Below are positions 43,381 to 51,438 of a DNA stretch of 64,000 nucleotides, in pieces. Origin of the DNA: Steroidobacteraceae bacterium (GTDB lineage Bacteria > Pseudomonadota > Gammaproteobacteria > Steroidobacterales > Steroidobacteraceae); contig JABAQU010000015.1 of the NCBI GenBank assembly GCA_019187185.1, positions 1-64,000 of the forward strand. The letters are read 5' to 3'. How positions within the stretch are numbered: the first letter of the stretch is position 1; every line of letters starts with the position of its first letter. Under the pieces are notes generated by a model. That model was given only the letters and a program-made list of their open reading frames with translations, was not told where the DNA came from and ran no database searches. The translations under genes were made by a program, and so were the position numbers.

Positions 43381-45564
43381 ATGAACACGACGGCAGTGGT
43401 TCGCTGCGAGGTCGATGCCGACGGCATCGCGCTGCTGACCATCGACTATCCCGGCAAGACCATGAACGTCATCGACCAGGCGTTCATGGACAGCCTGCAG
43501 CAGTGCATCGACCGTGTCCGCGATGACGCGGCGATCCGGGGTGCGATCGTCACGTCGGGCAAGGACGCGTTCGTGGCCGGCGCCGACCTGCTGGCGATGG
43601 AGCAGAATCTCGACAGCACGGCGGACGATCCGCTGCCCGTGCTGTTCGAGAAGTATGGTTCGCTGTCGCGCGTGCTGCGCAATCTCGAAACCTGTGGCAA
43701 GCCTTTCGTCGCCGCGATCAACGGCACGGCGATGGGCGGCGGTTTCGAGCTCGCACTCGCCTGCCATCATCGCGTGCTCGCGGACTCGCCGGCCGCGGTC
43801 GTCGGCTTGCCCGAGGTACAGCTCGGACTCCTGCCCGGTGCGGGCGGCACGCAACGCCTGCCGCGGCTGATCGGCATCCAGGCCGCGATGCCATTCCTGC
43901 TGGAAGGCAAGCACGTGGCCCCGGCGCAGGCGCTCGCAGCCGGACTCGTGCACGAGCTCGCGCCGCCGGCCGACGTCGTCGCGTGCGCGAAGCGCTGGCT
44001 GCTCGGCTCGCCCCGGGCGGTGCAGCCCTGGGACGAGAAGGGGTTTCGCATCCCGGGTGGCAACGCGCTCGACCCGCGCGTGGCCCCGGCATTCGTCGTC
44101 GGCAACACGATGCTGCAGGCGAACACGCAGCAGAACCTGCCGGCGCCGCAGGCGATCCAGAGCTGCCTCTACGAGGGCTCGCTCCTGCCGATCGACAAGG
44201 CGCTGCGCGTCGAGACCAAGTACCTGATGACGCTGGCGCGCGGTGCGGTGGCGCGCGGCATGATCCGCACGCTGTTCGTCAGCAAGACGAGGGCCGAGAA
44301 GGGCCTGCACCGGCCCGCCGGGTATGCGCCGTTCACCTGCCGCAAGCTCGGCATGATCGGCGCGGGCATGATGGGCGCAGGTATCGCGCTCGTCGCGGCA
44401 CAGCGGGGCATCGAGGTCGTGCTGATCGACCGCGATCAGGCGGCGGCGGAGCGCGGCAAGACGTATGCCGAGAAGGCGCTCGGCAAACAGGTCGAACGCG
44501 GGCGAATGACGGCGGAGAAGCGCGATGCGATCCTCGCGCGCATCGTGCCGGCCACCGACTATGACCTGCTGCGCGGTGCCGACATGGTGGTCGAAGCGGT
44601 ATTCGAGGACCGCGCGGTCAAGGCCGAGGTCACGCGCCGGCTCGATGCCGTGCTGCCGGACGACTGCGTGCTCGCATCGAACACCTCGGCGCTGCCGATC
44701 ACGCTGCTCGCGCAGGCGAGCGTGCGGCCGGGGCGTTTCATCGGCCTGCACTTTTTCTCGCCGGCGGACAAGATGCCGCTGGTCGAGGTGATCCGCGGCA
44801 AGGCGACCGACGATGCCACGCTCGCCCGCGCGCTCGACTTCGTCGGCCAGTTGCGCAAGACACCGATCGTCGTGAACGATGCGCGCGGCTTTTTCACGAG
44901 CCGCTTCATCGGCGCGTTCGTCGATGACGCGATCGGCATGGTGGCCGAGGGCATCGCGCCGGCGCTGATCGAGAACTGCGCGCGCCAGGCGGGCATGCCG
45001 GTCGGCCCGCTTGCGATCACCGACGAACTGTCGATCGATCTCGCGGTGCACGCAGGCGAGGCGCAGGCCAGGGAGTTTCCGGACAGCTACCGGCCGGGCC
45101 GCTCGGTGCCGGTGCTGCGGAAGCTGTTCGAACTCGGCCGCCTCGGACGCAAGGTCGGCAAGGGCTTCTACGACTACGAGGAATCGGCGAAGGCGTTGTG
45201 GCCCGGTCTCGCGGAGCTTTATCCGCTGAAGCCCGTGCAGCCGGACCCGCGTGACCTGAAGCAGCGCATCCTCTATGTGCAGGCGGTGGAGGCCGCGCGC
45301 GCGATGGAGCAGGGCGTGCTGCTGTCGCCGGCCGATGGCGACATCGGCTCGATCCTCGGAGTCGGCTACCCGGCCTACACGGGCGGGCCGTTCTGCTTCA
45401 TTGACGGTGTCGGGGTCGCAGCGTTCGTCGCCGAGGCCGATCGCCTCGCCGACCTCTTCGGCGATCAACTGCGCCCGCCGCAGCTGCTGCGCGACATGGC
45501 CGCTCACGGCGAGACGTTCTACGGTGCCACGGCGGTCGCAATCCGCCAGGATGCCCGCGCATGA
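43381..45564 (+). CDS. fadB: Bifunctional enoyl-CoA hydratase / 3-hydroxyacyl-CoA dehydrogenase
   Basis: A 727-aa trifunctional-alpha type enzyme. N-terminal crotonase domain with GTAMGGGFELALAC and GLPEVQLGLLPGAGGTQRLPR carrying the two catalytic glutamates; central NAD fold KLGMIGAGMMGAGIALVA, SNTSALPI, HFFSPADKMPLVEV; C-terminal helical domain. It hydrates enoyl-CoA and oxidises the 3-hydroxyacyl-CoA, feeding the thiolase. An in-frame GTG at 43,363 overlaps the thiolase stop; ATG 43,381 is preferred. It overlaps the next gene by 4 bp (ATGA). Confidence 0.92.
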   Translation: MNTTAVVRCEVDADGIALLTIDYPGKTMNVIDQAFMDSLQQCIDRVRDDAAIRGAIVTSGKDAFVAGADLLAMEQNLDSTADDPLPVLFEKYGSLSRVLRNLETCGKPFVAAINGTAMGGGFELALACHHRVLADSPAAVVGLPEVQLGLLPGAGGTQRLPRLIGIQAAMPFLLEGKHVAPAQALAAGLVHELAPPADVVACAKRWLLGSPRAVQPWDEKGFRIPGGNALDPRVAPAFVVGNTMLQANTQQNLPAPQAIQSCLYEGSLLPIDKALRVETKYLMTLARGAVARGMIRTLFVSKTRAEKGLHRPAGYAPFTCRKLGMIGAGMMGAGIALVAAQRGIEVVLIDRDQAAAERGKTYAEKALGKQVERGRMTAEKRDAILARIVPATDYDLLRGADMVVEAVFEDRAVKAEVTRRLDAVLPDDCVLASNTSALPITLLAQASVRPGRFIGLHFFSPADKMPLVEVIRGKATDDATLARALDFVGQLRKTPIVVNDARGFFTSRFIGAFVDDAIGMVAEGIAPALIENCARQAGMPVGPLAITDELSIDLAVHAGEAQAREFPDSYRPGRSVPVLRKLFELGRLGRKVGKGFYDYEESAKALWPGLAELYPLKPVQPDPRDLKQRILYVQAVEAARAMEQGVLLSPADGDIGSILGVGYPAYTGGPFCFIDGVGVAAFVAEADRLADLFGDQLRPPQLLRDMAAHGETFYGATAVAIRQDARA

Positions 45565-47963
45565 ATTTCGACTTCTCGGACGAGCAGAACCTGCTGCGCG
45601 GCGAGGTGCGCAAGTACCTCGCGCAGCAGTCACCGCTTTCGGTCGCGCGTACGGTGCTCGAGGGCAGTGGCACGCCTTACGCCGCGGCCGTATGGCAAGG
45701 CCTGGTCGAGCTCGGCGCGACGTCATTGATGCTGCCCGACGATTGCGGCGGTTCCGGACTCGGTGCACTCGAGTCGTGCGTTGTCGCGGAGGAAGTGGGA
45801 CGGCAACTGGCCGCTGTCCCGCTCGCCTCGACGCTGTACCTCGCCGTGCAGGCGATTCTGCTCGGCGCTGCGCCGGAACAGCGGCGCCGCTGGCTCGCAC
45901 CTGTTGCCGGTGGCGCCATCGGCGCGTTCGCAGCACCGCTCGACGGCGTGGTGGACGATTCCGCGCTGCCGCGGTTCGCAGACGGCCGTCTGACCGGATC
46001 GGTCGATCTCGTCGCGGACGGCATGGCGGCGCAATGGGCTGTAGTGCTGGCGAGCGGTGCCGACGATCATCCGGTCTGGGTCGCGAGCGACCTTTCCGCC
46101 GGGCTCGCGCGGCGCCCGCTCGCGACGCTCGACATGTCGAAGCCGGTTGCCGCGTGGACGTTCGAGGGCACACCGGCCGAGGCTCTCGGCACTGCCCTCG
46201 ACGCGCGCGTCCTGCTGGCCCGGGTGAGAAACCGTGCCGCCGTGCTGCTCGCGTTCGAGCAACTGGGTTCGGCAGAGGCCGCACTCGAGATGGCCGCTGC
46301 GTACGCGCGCACCCGCCACGCGTTCGGGCGCACGATCGGCTCCTACCAGGGCGTCAAGCACAAGCTCGTCGACCTGTACAACGCGAACCAGCTCGCGCGC
46401 GTGCACTGTTACTACGGCGCCTGGGCCCTGTCTGCCGATGTGGCGGCGCCTGCAGGCGCGCCCGAACTCGCGGCGGCCGCCGCGGCGGCGCGCGTGGCGG
46501 CGAGCCATGCCGCCACGCAGGCCGCGCACGAGGGGCTGCACGTCCACGGCGGCATCGGCTACACCTGGGACATGGACTGTCATCTCTTCATGCGTCGTGC
46601 GCGCCAGCAGGCGGTACTGCTCGGCCACGAACACGCCTGGCGTGAGCAGCTCGCCGCCGAACTCGAAGCGCGCGTGACGAAGCCGTCGCAGGAGACGCCG
46701 CAGCGCCCACCCCGGGTCGCCGGCGCGATGGACTTCGACGATTCTCCCGAGGAGGCCACCTTCCGCGCCGAGTGCCGCGCATGGTTGAGCGCGAATGCGC
46801 AGCCCCGATCGAGCGGTGCGACGGCGCAGCGAGCGGACGCGAGTGCCGAGCAGCGCATCGCCGCTGCGCGCGCGTGGCAGGCCCGCAAGGCCGCTGCCGG
46901 TTTCGGGGCCATCACCTGGCCGAAGGCAGTCGGCGGGCGCGGCGGCACGCCGATCCAGGAACTCATCTGGCGCCAGGAGGAAGGCCGCTACGACGTACCG
47001 ACCGGCGTGTTCAACGTGAGCCTCGGCATGGTGATCCCCGCGGTGATGGCACACGCGTCGAACGCAGTGCGGGCGACGCACATCGGCCCGGCGCTGACGG
47101 GTCAGGACCTGTGGTGCCAGCTGCTGAGCGAGCCCGGCGCGGGTTCGGACCTCGGCATGGTGCGCACCCGCGCCGAGCGCTGCAACGACGGTCGCGACGG
47201 CTGGATCCTGAACGGCCAGAAGGTCTGGACCTCGCTCGCGCAGTTTGCGCAGTATGGTCTCGTGCTCGCGCGCACCGACCCGACGCTGCCGAAGTTCGAC
47301 GGCCTGACGAGCTTCTTCATCGACATGCGCAGTCCCGGCGTCAGTGTGCGCCCGATCCGCCAGGCAGGCGGCGAGGCGGATTTCAACGAAGTGTTCCTGA
47401 CGGACGTCTTCGTTCCGGACAATCAGCGGGTCGGTGCCGTGGGCGCCGGCTGGAAGGTCACGCTCACGGGCCTCATGAGCGAGCGCCTCGCGATCGGCGG
47501 CGTGCTGCCGCCCGACCTTTGGGCGACGCTCGCGGCGAGGCTGCGCGCGGCGCCGTTCCTCGGGGCGGCGGCGTTGCGCGACGGGCGCTTCCGCGAGCGC
47601 CTCGCCGACCTGTACCTCGCCGCACACGCACTGTGGCTGTTGCAGTGCCGGGCGCTCACCGCGCTCGGCAAGGGCCGCGAACCCGGGCCCGAGATGAGCG
47701 GTGCGAAGAATCTCGCGGCGCAGGCCATCCAGGCCTACGCGCGCCTCGCGATCGACCTGCAGGGGCCGGGCGGCGTGCTCGCCGCCGCCGGGCGCGGCGA
47801 AGAGTTCGCGATGATCGAGCGCCTGTGGTTCGGTGCGGCCGGCATGCGCATCGCGGGCGGCACCGACGAAATCGTCAAGAACAGCATCGGTGAGCGCGTG
47901 CTCGGACTCGCGCCCGAGCCACGCACGGACAAGGGCGTGCCCTTCAACCAGCTGGTCGGCTGA
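45561..47963 (+). CDS. Double-domain acyl-CoA dehydrogenase (FadE34-like)
   Basis: An 800-aa chain made of two acyl-CoA dehydrogenase domains. Domain 1 (about 1-385): DEQNLLRGEVRKYL, GLVELGATSLMLPDDCGG, RTRHAFGRTIGSYQGVKHKLVD, HVHGGIGYTWD. Domain 2 (about 400-800): ATFRAECRAWL, LLSEPGAGSDLGMVRT, NGQKVWTSLAQ, AGGTDEIVKNSIGERVLGL. Domain 1 has a degenerate FAD-binding strand while domain 2 keeps it, the arrangement of FadE34/ChsE3, which acts on steroid-CoAs with a five-carbon side chain. It couples directly to the FadB gene. Function as a fused counterpart of the two-subunit enzymes at 15,597 and 62,595 is inferred. Confidence 0.88.
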   Translation: MNFDFSDEQNLLRGEVRKYLAQQSPLSVARTVLEGSGTPYAAAVWQGLVELGATSLMLPDDCGGSGLGALESCVVAEEVGRQLAAVPLASTLYLAVQAILLGAAPEQRRRWLAPVAGGAIGAFAAPLDGVVDDSALPRFADGRLTGSVDLVADGMAAQWAVVLASGADDHPVWVASDLSAGLARRPLATLDMSKPVAAWTFEGTPAEALGTALDARVLLARVRNRAAVLLAFEQLGSAEAALEMAAAYARTRHAFGRTIGSYQGVKHKLVDLYNANQLARVHCYYGAWALSADVAAPAGAPELAAAAAAARVAASHAATQAAHEGLHVHGGIGYTWDMDCHLFMRRARQQAVLLGHEHAWREQLAAELEARVTKPSQETPQRPPRVAGAMDFDDSPEEATFRAECRAWLSANAQPRSSGATAQRADASAEQRIAAARAWQARKAAAGFGAITWPKAVGGRGGTPIQELIWRQEEGRYDVPTGVFNVSLGMVIPAVMAHASNAVRATHIGPALTGQDLWCQLLSEPGAGSDLGMVRTRAERCNDGRDGWILNGQKVWTSLAQFAQYGLVLARTDPTLPKFDGLTSFFIDMRSPGVSVRPIRQAGGEADFNEVFLTDVFVPDNQRVGAVGAGWKVTLTGLMSERLAIGGVLPPDLWATLAARLRAAPFLGAAALRDGRFRERLADLYLAAHALWLLQCRALTALGKGREPGPEMSGAKNLAAQAIQAYARLAIDLQGPGGVLAAAGRGEEFAMIERLWFGAAGMRIAGGTDEIVKNSIGERVLGLAPEPRTDKGVPFNQLVG

Positions 47964-47999
47964 GGTGCCCGTGGCGCGCTTTCAGGTCTGCCAACGAAC

Positions 48000-49148
48000 A
48001 TGATCACGCTGCTCGATGACTACGCGATCCACCAGTCGCCCGAGCCGGTGAGCCGTCCGGCGACGAGCGACCGCAACTTCTACGACCGCTGGTATTTTTC
48101 CGGATTCGCGGCCGACGGGCGGTTCTTCTTCGCGGCGGCGCTCGGCCTGTATCCGCAGCGGCGCGTCTTGGACGCGCATTTCACCGTGCTCGTCGACGGC
48201 GTGCAGCATTGCTTCCACGGCTCGCGCCGCGCGCCGCTCGAGCGCACCGAGATGCAGGTCGGCCCGTTCGTGCTCGATGTCGAGCAGCCGATGCGCGTGC
48301 ACCGGCTGCGCCTCGACGATGCCGCCAGCGGCCTCGCGTGCGACCTGCGCTTCACGGCCCGCAGCGCGCCCAGCGAGGAGCCTCCTAGCCGGCTGTACGA
48401 TGAGGACCGGTTGTTGATGCACACCACGCGCTTCGTCCAGTTCGGGTGCTGGGACGGCGAGCTGTGCGTCGACGGCCGGCACGTCGCGGTCTCGGCGGCG
48501 ATGGGCGTGCGCGACCGGTCGTGGGGCATTCGTCCTTGCGGCGAGCCTGAAGGCGGTGCACCGGGACTGCTGCAACGGGCGCCGGTCGTCTACTGGGCGT
48601 GGGTGCCGCTCAATTTCGATGACTGCTGCACGCAGTTCAACACCTTCGAAGATCCGCAGGGCCGGCCGACGCAGCTCGCGGCCGTCGTGCAACCGGCCTA
48701 CGCGGACCCCGGGTCGATACCCGCGGGCCGCGATCCGGGCCAGCGCGAGATGCGCGATGCGGTGTTGCGCGTGCATTGGAAGCTGGGCACGCGTCACCCG
48801 TCGGGCGGCACGATCACGATGCGCGACGACGTCGGAGCGCACTGGCGCATCGAACTGCGCCCGCTCGCCACGCTCCTGACGAAGGGCATCGGCTACCAGC
48901 ATGCCGAATGGGGCCACGGTCTGTGGAAGGGCGAGCTGGCGCTCGGGCACGAGCGCCTGCGCCTCGATGAACTCGACCCGCTGCGTGCGGACCACGTACA
49001 CGTCCATCAACTGGTGCGGGCCCACCTGCGCGCCCCGGACGGCGAACGCACGGGCGTCGGCATCCTCGAGACGATGTGCTTCGGCCCGCATGCGCCATCG
49101 GGCTTTAAATCATTCCTCGACGGCGCGACCGCGGAGGGCACTGCATGA
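48000..49148 (+). CDS. Uncharacterised protein, first of a paralogous pair (DUF7064-like)
   Basis: A 382-aa protein with no assigned function. Seen: FYDRWYFSGFAADGRFFFAAAL near the N-terminus, a middle VRDRSWGIRP motif and a C-terminal ILETMCFGP. The RDRSWG element is shared with the gene at 50,221 (TRDHSWGLRP) and recalls the calycin-like CrtC/AttH and DUF7064/7065 families, in which it marks the beta-barrel core. No signal peptide or membrane segment. It overlaps the next gene (ATGA) and lies 36 bp after the double dehydrogenase. A lipid- or steroid-binding or hydrating role is possible but not shown. Confidence 0.72.
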   Translation: MITLLDDYAIHQSPEPVSRPATSDRNFYDRWYFSGFAADGRFFFAAALGLYPQRRVLDAHFTVLVDGVQHCFHGSRRAPLERTEMQVGPFVLDVEQPMRVHRLRLDDAASGLACDLRFTARSAPSEEPPSRLYDEDRLLMHTTRFVQFGCWDGELCVDGRHVAVSAAMGVRDRSWGIRPCGEPEGGAPGLLQRAPVVYWAWVPLNFDDCCTQFNTFEDPQGRPTQLAAVVQPAYADPGSIPAGRDPGQREMRDAVLRVHWKLGTRHPSGGTITMRDDVGAHWRIELRPLATLLTKGIGYQHAEWGHGLWKGELALGHERLRLDELDPLRADHVHVHQLVRAHLRAPDGERTGVGILETMCFGPHAPSGFKSFLDGATAEGTA

Positions 49149-50206
49149 TCGACGACATGGATCGCATCGCGACGCAACTCGGGCAGTGGTTCGCGCAGCG
49201 CTACCCGGACCGTGCACCCGTGGCCGTCACCGACCTCGCGCGTTCCGACAGCGGCTATTCCAATGTCACGGTGCTCGGGCGCCTCGAGTGGACGCGGAAC
49301 GCGCGACGCGAAGCCCTCGACATCGTCCTGCGCGTGCAGCCGCAGTCGAGTTCGGTCTTTCCCGATTGCGACATCCAGCGTCAGTACCGCGTCATGCACG
49401 CGCTCGCGGGCAGCGACGTGCCGGTGCCGGAGCTGCTCGGGCTCGAAACCGATGCGGCGCTGCTCGGTGCCCCGTTCTTCGTGATGCGGCGCATTGCGGG
49501 ACGCGTGCCGAACGAGAACCCGCTCTACCATCTCGAGGGATGGTTCCATGACCTCGCGACGCCGGACCTGCGCCGACACTGGTTCAACGCCATCGACACG
49601 GTCGCAGCGATTGCGCGCGTGGACTGGCGCGCGCGCGGGCTCGAATTCCTTGAGCCGCCGGCGGGGCGCACCGCGCTCGCGCAGCAGCTCGACTATTACC
49701 GCGACGCGGTCGACTGGGCGGAACGCCTGCACCGGCCGTACCCGCATCTGCACCGCGCGTACCGCTGGCTCGTCGCGAATCAGCCGGCCGATGAGCCGCT
49801 CGTCCTGTCCTGGGCCGACGCCAAGCTCGGCAACTGTGTCTTCGGCGACCACGGCCGCCTCGCCGGCGCGCTGGACTGGGAGCAGGCCACGCTCGCGAGC
49901 CCCGTCGACGATCTCGCCTGGTGGCTGATGCTCGACGAGTCACTGTGCACGGGCTACGGGGTGCCGCGGCTCGCCGGCCTGCCGTCGCGCGAGGAGACGG
50001 TGACGCACTGGGAACGCGCGAGCGGCCACTCCGCGCGCCACCTGCCGTACTACGACGTATTCGCCGCCTGGCGCATGGCCTACGTGATGGCGCGCATCGG
50101 CACGGTGTTCATGGAGCGCGGCTGGGTGCCGCGCGAGAGCGACATGGATATCAGGAATGGCGGTGCGACGCTGCTCGCGATGCACGCCGCGCGGCTCGGC
50201 TTCTAG
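49145..50206 (+). CDS. APH-family phosphotransferase (aminoglycoside-kinase-like)
   Basis: A 353-aa kinase-fold protein. A G-loop-like SDSGYSNVTVLG, then FVMRRIAGR linker, the catalytic loop LSWADAKLGNCVF and the metal motif ALDWEQATLASP. In most relatives the catalytic loop reads H-G-D-x-x-x-x-N; here it is W-A-D-x-x-x-x-N, with Asp and Asn kept. Relatives beside acyl-CoA dehydrogenases phosphorylate 4-hydroxyacyl-CoA (ACAD10/11 and the lva pathway), but steroid kinase or other roles are equally open. It is translated together with the two flanking paralogues. Confidence 0.8.
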   Translation: MIDDMDRIATQLGQWFAQRYPDRAPVAVTDLARSDSGYSNVTVLGRLEWTRNARREALDIVLRVQPQSSSVFPDCDIQRQYRVMHALAGSDVPVPELLGLETDAALLGAPFFVMRRIAGRVPNENPLYHLEGWFHDLATPDLRRHWFNAIDTVAAIARVDWRARGLEFLEPPAGRTALAQQLDYYRDAVDWAERLHRPYPHLHRAYRWLVANQPADEPLVLSWADAKLGNCVFGDHGRLAGALDWEQATLASPVDDLAWWLMLDESLCTGYGVPRLAGLPSREETVTHWERASGHSARHLPYYDVFAAWRMAYVMARIGTVFMERGWVPRESDMDIRNGGATLLAMHAARLGF

Positions 50207-50220
50207 GGGGAAGGTCGGAC

Positions 50221-51378
50221 ATGGCCGGCAGCATCGGACCGCTCGTCGCCGCCGACGAGTTCTTCAACCACCAGATCGTCGAGACGCACGCGAGCGTCCT
50301 GCACAGCGACCATTCGTGGACCGAGAAGGTCTGCGGGATGGCTTGCGCGCGCGACGGCTCGCTGTCGGTGAACTTCGGCTTCGGCAAGTATGTCAACCGC
50401 AACGTCGTCGACGGCTATGGCGGCGCGAGCCGCGGCGTCGAGCAATGGACGGTGCGCGCAAGCCGCGCGCTCGATGCCCAGCCCGACAGTATCGATGTCG
50501 GTCCGCTGCGCTATGAAGTGGTCGAGCCGCTGCGCACGGTGCGCGTCGTGCTCGAGCGAAACGACGTGCAGCCGCTCGCCTACGATCTGCTGCTCGAGGG
50601 CAGCGTGCCCTGCGTGGTCGAGGAGCGCGAGGATCGGCGGACACTCACCGGCTACCGTCGCAGCGCCGACCAGATCCGCTATCACCAGACCGGCGTCGTG
50701 AAGAGCGGCTGGATCGAACTCGAAGGTCAGCGGTTCGATGTCGCGCCCGGTGAGTGGATCATGACGCGCGACCACTCCTGGGGTCTGCGCCCGTCGGTCG
50801 GCGTGCCGCCGACGGATCTGCAGCCCGATCCGATGGATGCGAGCCCGCCGCGCGTGCTCGCAGTCTGGAACCCGCTGCTGTTCACGCGACCGGACGGCAG
50901 CCATTACGCCTTCCACCAGTACTACCTGCTGTATGCCGGCGTGGGGTGGCGGCACGAGCACGTACAGGGCGGTTTCGAATTTGCCGACGGCCGCCGCGAA
51001 CCCGTGCGAACCATCGAGCCGAGGCTGCGCTTCGACCCGCGCAACAAGCGCCTGCTCGGCGGCGAGTTCGCGCTCGTCATGGGCGACGGCCGGTCGCGCG
51101 TGCTGCGCGCACGAGCGCTCGGCGGGACGGGATTTCACCTGGGCGCGGGGCTCTATCATGGCTACGATGGCAAGTACCATGGCCAGTGGCGCGGACCATT
51201 GCACGTCGAGGGCGAGCACTTCGCCGATTGCTCGACGCCGGAGGCCGCAGCGCGGCTCAACCAGTTCCGTGATTGCCTGATCGCGGTGGATGACGATGAA
51301 ACCGGCGCGGCCGGCATCGGCAACTGTCAGACCTGGGCACAGGGCCGCTGGCCCGACCTCGGGCTGCCCGACGGCTAG
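50221..51378 (+). CDS. Uncharacterised protein, second of the paralogous pair (DUF7064-like)
   Basis: A 385-aa protein without signal peptide, starting at ATG 50,221 after AGGGGGAAGG. The central IMTRDHSWGLRP corresponds to VRDRSWGIRP in the gene at 48,000; the two also share length and similar beta-rich layout, but overall identity is low, so they are ancient paralogues rather than a recent duplication. C-terminal half contains YHGYDGKYHGQWRGPL. The kinase between them suggests a three-part system. Followed by a ligase gene after 60 bp. Confidence 0.72.
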   Translation: MAGSIGPLVAADEFFNHQIVETHASVLHSDHSWTEKVCGMACARDGSLSVNFGFGKYVNRNVVDGYGGASRGVEQWTVRASRALDAQPDSIDVGPLRYEVVEPLRTVRVVLERNDVQPLAYDLLLEGSVPCVVEEREDRRTLTGYRRSADQIRYHQTGVVKSGWIELEGQRFDVAPGEWIMTRDHSWGLRPSVGVPPTDLQPDPMDASPPRVLAVWNPLLFTRPDGSHYAFHQYYLLYAGVGWRHEHVQGGFEFADGRREPVRTIEPRLRFDPRNKRLLGGEFALVMGDGRSRVLRARALGGTGFHLGAGLYHGYDGKYHGQWRGPLHVEGEHFADCSTPEAAARLNQFRDCLIAVDDDETGAAGIGNCQTWAQGRWPDLGLPDG

Positions 51379-51438
51379 CGTCGTGGAAACGCCGTCACGG
51401 ACATGATAATCCCGGTATCGGGTGCGGAGATCGTCAGG

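Noticed and set aside
43201-46284. A reverse open frame of over 1,000 codons opposite fadB
   Set aside because: Same reason: frame kept open by third-position GC in the true gene; no protein-like pattern.
51379-51438. Sixth copy of the shared palindrome before the FadD19-like ligase
   Set aside because: Only the half ACGGACATG resembles the motif (about 11 of 18 bases); not above what may be expected by chance.
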